Source of the DNA: Aaosphaeria pasadenensis
Lineage: Eukaryota; Ascomycota; Dothideomycetes; Pleosporales
Length of the DNA: 64,000 bases
Assembly: GCA_022813625.1 (NCBI GenBank)
Contig: JAKLMB010000032.1
Span: 248,001-312,000, forward strand
Direction: 5' to 3'
Position 1 is the stretch's first letter. Every line of letters starts with the position of its first letter. Of the stretch, positions 35,922 to 47,934 are shown one piece after another. Below the pieces are notes generated by a model. The model did not search any database, was not told the DNA's origin, and saw nothing but the letters and a program-made list of their open reading frames with translations. Position numbers and translations under genes: made by a program.

Positions 35922-38200
35922 ATGGCGACGGTAAAGGAACAGGTGGGTGAGGTGCTCCTGGGGACTACCGAGGAACCCCAGTTGTCACACCTCACTCGCG
36001 CCTCCTTCATGAAGGTTGCGAAGAAGGACGAGGCCTCTGGGGAACATTATCTCGGTGAAGAAGAATTCATCGACGCGGTTGCGCCTGAGAGCGAAGACTA
36101 CGTAAGTAAAATCCCTTGTGCAACGTGTCGAGTCATACCATGCCAACATCATTTTTCCTCTCTCAGCACAAAATAAAACGTTACCAATATGGCATTCTCT
36201 TCCAAGTTGCCGACCGCGGCAGGAAGGGCAAGGTCACGCTGCAAGATTGGGCCGTCTTCCAGAACTTGTTGGCGAAGCCCGACGCCGAGTACGAAGTCAT
36301 CTTCCGCTTCTTCGATAGAAACCGGACGGGCTATATCAACTTTGAAGACTTCTTCGAGGTTTGGAAGGCACACAAGGGGGAGGAAAGTCTGCCCTTCAAC
36401 TGGAATGGCGAGTGGGCGACGCTTTACATTGGGTCTAAAGATAGGAGGCATACTATGACCTATCCTCAGTTTGCTCAGATGCTTCGAGGACTCCAGGGAG
36501 AGCGAGTGCGTCAGGCATTCTTACATTTCGACAAGAACAAGGACGGATATATCGAGCCTGAGGATTTCCAGAGAATCATCAAGGATACCGCCAGCCACAA
36601 GCTCTCCGACTATCTCCTCGATAACCTTGCTACTCTCTGCAACATTTCGGCCGGAAGCAAGATCTCTTATGCAAACGTACGCGCTTTCCAGAACATGATC
36701 CAGCAGATGGACATGGTAGAGCTCATCATTCGAAACGCGACGACCAAGAGCTCCGATGGAAAGATCACCCGCACAGATTTCCTCAACGAAGCGGCCAGGA
36801 TAAGCCGATTCAACCTCTACACGCCTATGGAGGCAGATATCCTCTTCCATTTCGCTGGACTCGACGAGCCATCGGGCAGGTTGGGCCTCAAGGACTTCGC
36901 ACGAGTTCTTGATCCATCGTGGCACACTGCATATTCCATTGGCGCTGAGGCGATAGCAGATGCCGGCCAGAAAGCCTTCGCCACCAGCAAGACTCTTCTT
37001 CACGACATTTTGGAGTCCGTTCATCATTTTGCGCTTGGTAGTTTGGCTGGTGCTTTTGGTGCGTTCATGGTCTATCCCATTGATCTTGTGAAGACGCGAA
37101 TGCAAAACCAAAGATCTGCTAGTGGAGTCGGTCAGCTCATGTACAAGAACTCTCTCGATTGCGCGAAGAAGGTGATCAAGAACGAGGGTTTCAAGGGACT
37201 CTATTCGGGTGTCCTTCCTCAATTGGTTGGTGTAGCGCCGGAGAAGGCCATCAAATTAACGGTGAACGACTTGGTTCGAGGCAAATTCACAGACAAGAAT
37301 ACTGGCAACATCTGGTTGGGATGGGAGTTGCTTGCAGGTGGTTCCGCCGGTGCCTGCCAAGTGGTAAATATGACCCCACGACCAGTGGAATCCGAAAAAC
37401 ACGATAGTGTCTGACACAAGATAGGTTTTCACCAATCCACTCGAGATTGTCAAGATTCGATTGCAAGTTCAGGGCGAGGTTGCGAAGAACGTTGAGGGCA
37501 CACCCAAGCGCTCAGCCATGTGGATCGTCCGCAATCTGGGTTTGGTCGGTCTATACAAGGGAGCCAGTGCCTGTCTGTTGCGCGACGGTAAGCTTTGTGT
37601 CGAGATTGGTCGATTGCACAGGACTGACAGCATGCAGTGCCCTTCTCAGCAATTTACTTCCCTGCCTACAGCCACTTGAAGCGAGACTTCTTCGGCGAAA
37701 GCCCTACGAAACAGCTTGGCGTCGTACAGATGCTTACGGCTGGTGCGATAGCGGGTATGCCCGCTGCATATTTCACGACACCGTGCGATGTCATCAAAAC
37801 GCGATTACAGGTGGAGGCCCGGAAGGGCGAGGCAACGTATACGGGCCTTCGACATGCAGCGAAGACGATCTATCAACAAGAGGGGTTCAAGGCGTTCTTC
37901 AAAGGCGGGCCTGCCCGCATTATGCGATCGTCACCCCAATTCGGTTTCACACTGGCCGGATATGAGGTGCTGCAGCGGACGTTCCCCATGCCGGGCCACG
38001 CTGACGAGGATGGCCCTCGCGGCCACGTCGAACCCGGGGTAGGACTCGCGGAAGCCAAGGCACCATTGCCGTATCTGCGCAGCCGGAACGCACTGAAGGT
38101 GATTCTCGATCTCGACGAGAACTTTGGTCGACCCAAGCTTCCGCCTGGGCAAGTGTTCACCGGGATCCCAGGATTTGGCGGAAAGTCACAACAGGCCTGA
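35922..38200 (+). CDS. AGC1: Mitochondrial Ca-binding aspartate/glutamate carrier
   Basis: Four exons: 35922-36101, 36167-37363, 37425-37587 and 37638-38200. Introns of 50-65 bp keep frame; product 700 residues. The N-terminal half is an EF-hand domain like that of aralar/citrin, with loops at DRNRTGYINFEDF and DKNKDGYIEPEDF and a more degenerate one at DRGRKGKVTLQDW. The C-terminal half has three mitochondrial carrier repeats with signatures PIDLVKTRMQ, PLEIVKIRLQ and PCDVIKTRLQ. The length and two-part plan match the aspartate/glutamate carrier of the malate-aspartate shuttle in the inner membrane, with the EF-hand part facing the intermembrane space. The last about 55 residues (GPRGHVEPGVGLAEA and onward) are a hydrophilic extension. 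It lies next to PDX1, so three mitochondrial genes stand in series. Confidence 0.94.
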
Positions 38201-39842
38201 GGAGCTTGCGCACGTACCAGTGTGCAAGGGAGACTCCAGTGCTGGGACTACTAATGAAGACTGGAGGTCTCGTTGCCAGAGATACTGCTGGGGGAGGGGG
38301 ATGGGCCATGGCAAGTGAGGGAGGCTTGCAGGCTCGGGTAAACCAAAAGGTATTGGATGGAGGCTTTGCATAGAGTGGCCAGCGAGTCGGCGCGATTCTG
38401 GAATATCGGCCAATGGGTTTTGCTTTTTGCATTTGTGCTGCCCCGCAAATGGACGTTTGCTCGCGTCCTCATTCAGCCGCACGGTGGGGGTTCCGGTGAG
38501 CCACGATATTCCCTTCCTGGGGTGGTGGGCTCGCATCGAACATACATGGCGGGCGGCCTGTTTGCCATGACATGGTGCCATTTTGTTTCCTTTTTCTTTG
38601 CTTTCCTTTTTTTCTTCACTTCTTCTTCTGCTTCTACTTCCTACTGATTGTACGTCATGCCCGGAACCGAGCGAATTGTAGACAACTAGACGTGTCGACG
38701 GGGAGGGGAAAGGAAAAATGTAAGATAGACGTGGTGGAAGGATGGAAGGATCATGACGGTGGTGTTAGCATTGGCGATGACCTGACCCAATCAACTGTGG
38801 CGGGCGCAGCGACCTCGTACACACGCACCCGCACCCGCACACGGGTACTGGTGTACAGGGCACGGAGCAAGGCGAGAGGGCAGAATAGGGCAAAATAATG
38901 AGACGTTGGACGAGACATTTGGTTGAGACTTGGACTTGGGCGGGATGATTGCAGCATGCGATGCGTATGCGATGTGAGGGCGTAGTATGCAGATACGCAC
39001 ATGTGCAGTCACCAGTTACAGGTTCTTGTTTGCCAGAAGGCGCAGGAGGATATGGGAGGCCTGGTAACGTGTGGGTAACGGAAAGGAAGGGAAAATACAA
39101 TACATAGTCTGTACGGAGTACGTAGCATACACAAATTACAAACCACACACATGCAAAACATAAAACGGGAAAAAACGTTGTCATTCAATCATCACTATTA
39201 CTCCGTACGAGTTTCCCAAAGTAGGCGTGGGCGTTTGCATTGGTTGGTCAGGTGAGGCCCCAAACGAGGCGAGACGAGGCGACGTGAGGCAAGGCGAGTA
39301 CCTACCTAGTAGCAGAGAGGGGAAACGAACAACAGTGGTTCGGAGTATCTATGAGCGTGCGTACCTAGGTAGTTACTCAACAACAACAATCGGAATTCCT
39401 TTCTTGGGCGCCTTCGGAAGTCCCACTCCCCATCAATTGCTTGCTACAAACGAGTAGAAAGTACTCCGTAGATGTTCATCACACAGCCAGTCAGTCAGTC
39501 GAGAGGTCTACGTATCTCCTCGGTTATGCGTTTGTATACTGTGTAGGTACCTCAAAGTCCACATCAACCCGGGATATTCCCAATTTTCCGGAACGGGCCA
39601 TCGACGAAAAGCCTCACAAAAGTGCAACACATAGTCACTCACTCACCCAGACAAACGGTTTCCCACGATATCCCGCCCTTTGGCTCGGTCCGAGACATGG
39701 CAATCGAACACACTTACCTTTCGTCATAACTAGCTACTTAACTACCTATGTGAAGAAAAACTATCCCTCTCGGGGCACTGTAGTCCGCCGCACGCTCGCG
39801 ATAGTTTGGAAGTACCTAGGTAGACACCAAAAACCCCAAAAA

Positions 39843-40013
39843 TACCTACCTACCTACCTACCTACCTACCTACCTACCTACCTACCTACCTACCTACCTA
39901 CCTACCTACCTACCTACCTACCTACCNNNNNNNNNNCTACCTACCTACCTACCTACCTACCTACCTACCTACCTACCTACCTACCTACCTACCTACCTAC
40001 CTACCTACCTACC
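39843..40013. repeat. (TACC)n microsatellite with internal gap
   Basis: Uninterrupted TACC units from 39843 to 39926, ten N, then the same repeat from 39937 to about 40013. The open frame running through it (a Thr-Tyr-Leu-Pro repeat) is an artefact. Confidence 0.95.
39927..39936. other. Assembly gap (10 N)
   Basis: Ten undetermined bases inside the TACC tract. The repeat register before and after does not fit a gap of exactly ten, so this is most likely a placeholder length. Confidence 0.95.
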
Positions 40014-42534
40014 CACCGGATACTTAAAGGTTTGTAGTTAGCACAGTGTGTGCTCCGTACTGAAAAATCCGTGACCCGTGGGTGGGTGCAACCAGATCTG
40101 TCTTGTCTTGACTGTCGCGTGGCCGTGGTACCTGTGCCCTGTGTGCCTGTGCCCTGTGCTGCTAAAATTCCCCCATTCCCCCCATCGCATGCCCATGCCA
40201 CCGGGAAAAGGATAAATTTCGGGAATGGGGACCGACTATTTGCTTGAGCTATGTAAACTACCTAAACTAAACTAGCTAAGGGTAGGTTGGTCTGTTTAGC
40301 TGGAGAGAATGAGAAGAGGCTAATGGGGATAGGTGAGTACGGTACGGGGAGGGATGGGATGGAGGGGGCCTATTAAGTAATTAATTTGATAGTTATGTGA
40401 TTTTTTTCTGGTGGGAGGAGAGAGGCTAAGGGAGAAATTACTGGAGAAAGTATACGCAGTAAGTCATGATGGTATGGGGAGGGGACGGGGCGTATGTCAT
40501 GCAATGAGTGATGCGTAGGTGGATGACAGATGCGTTTGTTTCTTTTTTCTTGGGGTTGTACGGGGGAGATCGGGAGGGTGAGGGTGAGGGATTTGGGATA
40601 TGTGATATGTTGGTGATGGGGATGGCGAATGGAGATGTTTGGAGTGCTTGGTTGTTATTTTTTTTTTTTGTGAATTGGAATGAATTGAGATGTAAAGTGG
40701 GACTGTTATTCCGGGGTTAGTATGATTATCTGATGATGGGTTACTGGAGAGGAAGTCGGAACGAAGACGATTGAGATGAGTTAGTGACTCCGTAGAGTGA
40801 AAAATACAACAGTGGAGTCCACTTGAGTGTCGTCTGCGGGGAAAAGCGCAAGGCAAACGGAAGAAGAGGAGGAAAAAGAAAGCCCGAGAGAATCAACGTC
40901 CATTGACTACGAGTAGTTACTATGACTGTGGCACCGGTGACTGGTGACTGGTGAGTGGTGAGTGTTGGTGATGGATAGGCGGGGGCCCAGGCCAGGCCAA
41001 CCGCCAGAACGGGTTTGCTTTTGGTGGCTCGGAGACGCTAACCTTGAACGATGTTAGTGACCCCTTCCCACTCCAGTGACTCCACAAGCTAGACAATTGG
41101 GAAGCGGGGAGGGGAAGACGACTTACGAGAAGAGGCTCAATAGTTACGACCCTACGGAGGATGGTATTGCCTGGGTAAGTAATTAACTATTGCCGGTACC
41201 TACCCGGGCAGATTTCTTCACAAGCCACCACTGTCTGTCCGGCTGCGTTCTGTTCCCCCACCTTATCCGAAGAGTACCTATCTTCAATAAGTGTCAGTAA
41301 TAAGTCCAGTCCGGGTGTGAGCAGAAGAATACGGCTTTTAATCATTAGATGAGGATGATGTTACCTCGTAGTTTGTTGGTTTTGGAGGGAGGATTGGAAT
41401 CCCACCGGCCGCTTAATTCCTATTTACCATGAATACGGAGCCTCTACGTAGGGAAGTCCAGGGACTAGGTACCGCCGTTACGAGGCTACGATACCTACTG
41501 GCTACTGGCTACTGGCTGGTGGTTAGTTACTCCGTCTCCGTATTCTATTCTACTGTCCATGTCCTGCAAGTTACCCCATCGCAGTCATTCTTACCGCTTT
41601 GCCGCCTGCCGCTTGCTATTACCCTTTCCGTTCCTGTTTGCCATTCCATTAACAACGTTATGGAGTATTCCTCCCAGCCGTTTGTTCACAATAATTATTC
41701 CATTCAAGTGTGGTTACTTTGTATGTATTGTAGGCAAACTGTACTCGATAGTAACCAGGTGATTCGATCCTCCAGGGTAGCCGGTCGCTAAACATCTGAC
41801 TGGAATCATTGTTAATATTGGTACTGTACCTACCTAGGCAGTTTAACTAATGAGTTACTTGGGATGGGTAGGTAGTGAGTAGCCATTCCCAGCCCCCGGT
41901 AATTGATGATGGTGTTGGTTTGTGATGGTGGTGGTTTAGCTGAAGTTACCACCAATCCGCTGGTGTGAGCTCCTCCGCCTCGTCATCTTGCCTTTCCTGT
42001 TCGTCCCAGTTTGTCCATCTCGCCCGTCCTCGTCCTGGTTGGATAGGTATTGTGATGACCTAGACGGCGTACCTCGTAGTGACGATATTCCAGGAGAGCC
42101 GCATGCTCAATGATGATTTTCCTTACCGTTCCTTTCCTTCCTTTTCCCACCTACCTCATCCTCCACCAATCCCATCTCCTTCCGTTCCCATTTTTCCCTT
42201 CCTGTCCCTTCTTTTCCCACCCGCTTCGCTTTGCTTTGCTTCGCTTTTGCTCGGTTGGATAGAGGGCTACGGGTAGAAAGGCGGCCCTGTCCTGCCCTGT
42301 CCTGCCCTCCTTCCTTTCTACGAATTCCTTCCGGCTAACTACCTGTTCTACCTACTCGTACTATTTACTACTTACTACTACCAATCCTAATCTGACTCTG
42401 ACTGGCTGCGGCGGCGCTTGCCCTCTTGATCTTGCTCTTGCCCTTGTAATTGCCCTTGCCCTTACCACTACCCCATTGTAGCTTCCCTTCCTCTCTTTAC
42501 TCTACTCTATTCTTACTCTACCCTATTCTTACCC

Positions 42535-42564
42535 TACTCTTACTCTTACTCTTACTCTTACTCT
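42535..42564 (+). repeat. (TACTCT)5 hexamer repeat
   Basis: Five perfect tandem TACTCT units inside a longer CT-rich zone about 1.4 kb before the zinc-finger ATG. CT-rich tracts are common near fungal transcription starts. Confidence 0.85.
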
Positions 42565-43830
42565 ACCTACTCTCTCTACTCTATTCCGTGCTGTGCCCTC
42601 TCCCTTTCCCTCTCCCCTTCCCGTTTCCAACCCGCTTCACATTGCCAACCGCTGTACTGCGCCTCCCTCTCTCTCTCTTTCTACTCGCTCTCTCTACCTC
42701 CTCTCACAAAAGATCCAACCAATAATACATCTCATGTAGCTGGAGGATACGAGCTTCCTCTCTCTACTACTTACCATCTACTCTGACTACCTAACTACCT
42801 ACCTAATTTCTTCCTCTTTTCATACTAACTCTCCTTCCCCCGTCTTCTTCTTCATCATCATCCTGATCATCATCAACTCCATCTTCCACACACACTCTAC
42901 ATCTTTCTCCTCTACCCCGGCTTACTCGTATCGCATGCACTGCTTTCCACTGCTCTTCTGTCCAAGCCTCGTACATTCCTACCTGCCTGCCTTCCCACCC
43001 CAAGAGAGCCCCGCTGCCGCTGCCGCTGCTCCTTCCATCAACGATCCTCCCCCTTCGGCCTTCTTCATCGACTCAGCATCGCCCTGACTGTCGCTCGCTG
43101 TTCATCATAAGAAGAATTCCATTGGCGCACGGTCTCGCAATCTCGATCGTTTTGCCCATGCTACAGATTGCCGTTCCCATCTCCGTGGTTGACATATGTG
43201 AGATCGGCAACCTTCTCCACCGCCTTGAGGCTGAAAGGTAACAGTCGCACCCTCGGTACGTGAACCCACCCACCCTCGCAGAGCCGCGCCCATCCTTCCA
43301 CCCCATCATCGGATTTCTTCCTCTCTCTCGTTCCTTTTTTTTTCATTATTTTCTGTTGCACGCACCCATCGTCGTCTCTCAATTGTCTCCGTCCGAACGT
43401 TGCATCTTGCGTCGCATCTCGTTCAGGACGCAGCTGCAAGCTATAATCGTTACCTTCCTGTCGGTGCGCTTTCGTCTGGGGTTACATGGGCCGGCCGGTG
43501 TCACGGGCTGGCGTCTCGGACCATCGCCGCGCACTTCCCCACACAATGCTTTGGTCTCCGGACCAGATATATTCAGTATTGTTTCCGTTTCTGTGTTTTC
43601 CAATCAATAAAAACCAACCCCCATTGCCATGTCTCGAGTATGCATCTTCATTCATTTATCCTCGTCAATTCCGGCGTGCTAAACATTTGTTCACTAAACG
43701 GGCCAATCTCGTCCATTCACTTTGCTGATACTTGCTAGGTCCTACCAACGTCTCGAAACATCTTACTCGTTTTGCTTCTTTACTTCCGGCCTCTAGCCAC
43801 GCTCTGAACTCGCGAGTCGCGTGGATATAG

Positions 43831-43884
43831 ATGCTGATGCATCTCTCGAGCCATCCGGCCCTTCTTACCCCGTTGCATCTTTAA
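43831..43884 (+). promoter_or_regulatory. Putative upstream ORF of the C2H2 gene
   Basis: ATG at 43831 opens a 17-codon frame ending TAA at 43882-43884, 37 bases before the main ATG at 43922. If transcription starts upstream, this would be translated first and could dampen initiation. Transcript start is unknown. Confidence 0.35.
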
Positions 43885-43921
43885 TTGAGGCTGTTCTCTC
43901 AAGCCTCTCCCCCAGTGACGA

Positions 43922-45767
43922 ATGTCACAAATCTATCAAGAATACGACGCAGCCCCACGATCTCCCGGCCTGGAACCCTTTAATCCCAAGTGTGAACCTT
44001 GGACTCAGCCTCTTCCGGAAATCACGACCACAATTGTAATCTCATCAAACGACAACGTCAGTTCCCCATCCTCACGAAAAAGACGTGGGAGGTCTAACCG
44101 ACGAAGAAAGACCCAAGCCAGCTTGAGCGATACGGTGCTTCTCCGCTACCTGGGCCCGAACAACCCTGAAGTCGCTCAAATAGCAGCAGAAGATCCCCTC
44201 GACGACAATTCTGGTCCCGAATCAGAGGACGAAAGCGACGAAAGCGACGGGGAAGCGATGCTTGAATCCAGCACAACGCTCCCCGCCACGTTAGAACCAT
44301 CGGCGCATGCTCGAAGTACCCACGAAGTATCCGCCCTACAGGCTACCGCCCAGAAAGCTCTCGAAGACTCCAATGGATTTGCGCAATCTGTGCCTACGAA
44401 AGATGCCACGAGCAATCATCGAGATTCGGTCGTGAGCATAGACGCCGGTTCTCTTCGCTCTCTTCCCCCGCTAGATGCTTCGGCCGCACCAGGCCTGACG
44501 AATGGAGCACTCCCCGGCCTTGACAAGCCAGTTCCAGGACGAAATTCTATCAGTGCTTTGGCTGAAAATTCTCTGCCTCTCCCCACCCGAGAGCGCAATG
44601 GGTCGATCGCCAACAACTTTGCCCGAGGCCAATCCCCTGGCGCTTCCCCTCATCTTAGGAAATTGAGTATACCATCCTCTAGAGCCCTTCCCAGTCACAC
44701 ACTACCTGCGTTGCAGCCGCCACATTCTCCTCTACAAGATTCGGCGAATTCGCCCAACCGGGAACGTCGCTTGCCATCCATAAAACACATCAATGACATC
44801 GCAGATACCGTGATAAGTGAACGACAAGAACAGGGCAGGTCGAACAGCCTTGCCCACCGCCAATCGGTATCGTCGTCGAACCAGTCACCGACGACCCGGC
44901 ATCTCTCGATCAGTTCCCTTTCCCCAGCCGCGACACTCCCTCCTTTGAACGCCACATCGCCCATCAGCGCTGCAAGTGAGACTACGTCTAAGGATCTATT
45001 CCTGCGGACCGGTGGATCACAAACCGGGCTCTTCAGCCCTCGTAGACCTTCGCAAGCATCAGATCTGCAATCGAACCACGAGTACCAGAGTTCAGATGGC
45101 CTGAGTCCAGGTTCCCAGCCAACACCAATCGAGACCAGAGTCCATCGTATGAGCATTGATAGTACACTGACAACTCGACAATTACCCCCATTTGGTGGAC
45201 CAATCATACAACATGTCCCACCCCATGGAACTAGTGGATACAAGTGTGATTACCCTGGATGCACTGCCCAGTCTTTCCAAACACAGTATCTGTTGAAGTG
45301 AGTTGATCTCTATATTGATGGCTTCTCGGCGTGGCTTTAATTTACTTACGGAATGCTAATGCTTCGACAGCTCACATGCAAATGTTCATTCTCAGAGTCG
45401 TCCGCACTACTGTCCAGTGCAAGGCTGCTTGCGTGCCGAGGGAGGCAAGGGTTTTAAACGGAAAAATGAGATGATACGTCACGGTCTAGTACATGCATCG
45501 CCTGGTTACGTCTGTCCCTTTTGTCCTGATCGAGAACATAAATACCCAAGGCCCGATAATCTGCAAAGGTGAGTTTATCCGCTCTGTTTACTCGTGGGAT
45601 CTCGTGTGTTGATAAACAATCCTAGGCACGTGCGTGTTCATCACGTCGACAAACATAAGGATGATGAATTATTAAGAGAGGTTCTTTCACAACGTCCAGA
45701 GGGTGGACCTCGAGGAAGGAGAAGACGGGTAGGCCTCCATGAGTATTTGTCATTTTGCTGCGTCTAA
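43922..45767 (+). CDS. C2H2 zinc-finger transcription factor
   Basis: Three exons: 43922-45297, 45371-45568 and 45626-45767. Introns of 73 and 57 bp keep frame; product 571 residues. The first about 430 residues are low-complexity and rich in Ser, Pro and Asp, with a basic patch at 45-60 (RKRRGRSNRRRK) that may be a nuclear signal, and an acidic run near 100. Zinc fingers lie at the C-terminus: YKCDYPGCTAQSFQTQYLL with its His pair after intron 1, then YCPVQGCLRAEGGKGFKRKN with MIRHGLVH, then VCPFCPDREHKYPRPDNLQ with RHVRVHH after intron 2. The tail GGPRGRRRR is basic. Target genes are unknown. The last residues (VGLHEYLSFCCV) could instead be intron sequence, since GTAGGC follows the Arg run. 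Confidence 0.83.
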
Positions 45768-47934
45768 TCCTCATATAGACTTCTTCGTAATCCGGAGGTG
45801 CCCAGTGCTCTCACAAAAACTTTTACCTTCACACAACCAGCAACCCTTAGTTGCGTTAGGGATGTTCAACGGCGTTATTGAGCACACGATACGTAGGCCT
45901 GTGTACCCTTGGGGGCACGACCCTGGTGTTCGACCCTGTCTACGTATTGACTGGCGTCGATCAGCCGAACGGCATTGCCAATGAAACCGAGTTCTGGCTG
46001 CCATTCATCTACGTTTTATTTTTCACCAGTCCCCACGGGGCTTTTATCACGAATCTCGGTTTCATTCTTCACACGAGTCATTACTTTAGGACTCCTACTG
46101 TCACTACTTTACTACGGTTCGCCTTGCTCTTCTCTCTGCGGCGTATGAGGGCGCCGGGCTGCTATCAGGGAGGCATTCATACGCTTTCCTACTTTTTGCT
46201 CCACCTGGACGCCGTCGAGCTTTTGTTCCGCTTCCTGTCTTTCTTGTACTGCTCCACTGCTTGAACATTTTCTGCCAGTGTACGTTATTTTATGGAACGG
46301 GTAACGCCCCCCTAACAGAGGGGGGCAGGGAGGATTTTGTGTTATCATCCAGTATCTGGATCTTCCGGTTTTTTCGATTTCATCTCATGCATTTGCCTGG
46401 CCAAAGCCTGGCCCCATTTCGTTATTACTAGCTATCTCGGGTGGACGAACTTGCGTCCACGTTCTACAGAGCCAGCCCGTGTTCGGATTTTGTTTCATCA
46501 TCATCATTATTATCATCCGAAAGGAGAAAGTCAATTGTTGACAAGAAGCAAAAAATTCAATGACATTCTTCCTTTTCAATTGTGCCGAAAAGAAAAATCT
46601 AAAAGGTGTTATCATTATATTGGTATGAGCGACTTTCGTATGTACTGGCGTGGCATAGCCTTCTTGTGCGACGTTTGTTGCATTCGGTAGAAATACATTT
46701 GGTATTATTCAAGACAGAAATCAATTCGACGTTTTTTTGGACAGCTCGCTTCAGCCTTACAACGTTAGACGTTAAAACGTTATCATGTAATAAAAGTAAA
46801 GAAAACAGCATTCGTGTAACCAGTCCTCCTCCCCCACCCTCCTCTCGATGATTCAATGTCTTCATAGTCCCTCCCCCCTTCTTCCTCTCCTCTTCCCCTT
46901 GTTCGTGATAGAAGACAGAGAGAGAATGTATGACAGCATATCCACTCCACCAGCCATCTTCCATCTCCACTCCCTTTTTCGAGGAGGGGGCGGTGTGTGT
47001 GTTGCCTTCTTGTGTCATTGCTTTTTTTTTTTTTGAGCGTTGAGGGGTTGTTGGGATGGGATGGGAGGCAGGCGCGACATGGGTGTGGGGTGGGTTTGTT
47101 TGCTTTTTTTTCTCCCTCAGGGATAGGGTGGGAGGTTTTTCTTTCTGGGATCGGGTGTGTGAATGCTGCATGAAGATAATGACGGGAGGGAGGGTGTTGC
47201 GAGGGCACTTGGTGAGGGAGGGTGGTACGTGTGGTGGGATGTGAAATCAACAGGGTGCGTTGCAGGTCGTTGCGTTGCAGGTAGGTAGGGGGTTTGTATG
47301 GGACTTGGACTGGGACTTGGACTGGGACTGGGACTGTGGTAGGGCGGTGTGTGTGTGTGTAGTTACACGGTTTCACGAAAGAGGATGTTGGTGTTGGTGT
47401 TGGTAGGTAGGAGGAGTAGGGCTGGCCTACTTGGGGGACAGAGATCATGTAGTGAGCGAAGATGAAGGATGGGCTTTTTGTTCTGGTATGTCTCGTCTTG
47501 AGGAGGCGATCTGGGGAGCTTTTCCCAGTTGTCGTTTTCTTTTGGGCCCTGTTCTTTTGCGTCTTGTGTGTTTTTATGAGATTGGTCGTATGGTGGTGGT
47601 GGTGGGTGTGGTGGGTGAATCTGTTCATACCATGTGCGATGGGTAATGATAATGTGGAGCTGGGGGATGGGCTAGACAACTAGGTGGACATCACAGCTAT
47701 GACATGTTCAGCAAAGACGTGTGGGTGGGCTTTTTGTTTTTGTAAAAGTTTAATGAAATCGTTCATGAAGAAGTTGTGTCTGACATTTTTTGTTTTGCAT
47801 TCGCACACACACACACATGGAAGGCGGTCCCAAAAATGCACTACTCCACGCCGTTGAAGGAACCCGGATATGCTAGTTTATAAAGACCCATTTCTCCTCT
47901 TCTACCTTGCCTCAGAAAGAAGAACAAAAACCTC
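45768..47934. other. Convergent intergenic, low-complexity
   Basis: 2.2 kb between the ends of the zinc-finger gene (+) and RPS2 (-). The stretch 46850-47650 is rich in G/T runs and short repeats; a 298-codon minus-strand frame there is His/Thr/Pro low complexity and is rejected. Confidence 0.5.
47299..47334. repeat. TGGGAC-based minisatellite
   Basis: Two copies of the 12-mer TGGGACTTGGAC (47299-47322) followed by two TGGGAC units, in a G/T-rich spacer. Confidence 0.8.

Larger units (their letters stand above)
38201..43921. other. Large gene-free region upstream of the C2H2 factor
   Basis: 5.7 kb without a credible gene. It contains three TACGGAGTA-type 9-mers (39112-39120, 39199-39207 and 39462-39470), two perfect TACCTAGGTA palindromes (39362-39371 and 39813-39822), the (TACC)n tract with its N gap, poly-T at about 40655-40669, and a long polypyrimidine zone (about 42100-42900) with a TACTCT hexamer run. 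The right third is probably promoter and long 5' leader of the zinc-finger gene. Confidence 0.5.

Noticed and set aside
39441..40037. 198-codon frame with Thr-Tyr-Leu-Pro repeats
   Set aside because: It is simply translation of the TACC microsatellite across an N gap.
46783..47679. 298-codon minus-strand frame rich in His, Thr and Pro
   Set aside because: Low-complexity product of G/T-rich repeats in a convergent spacer.
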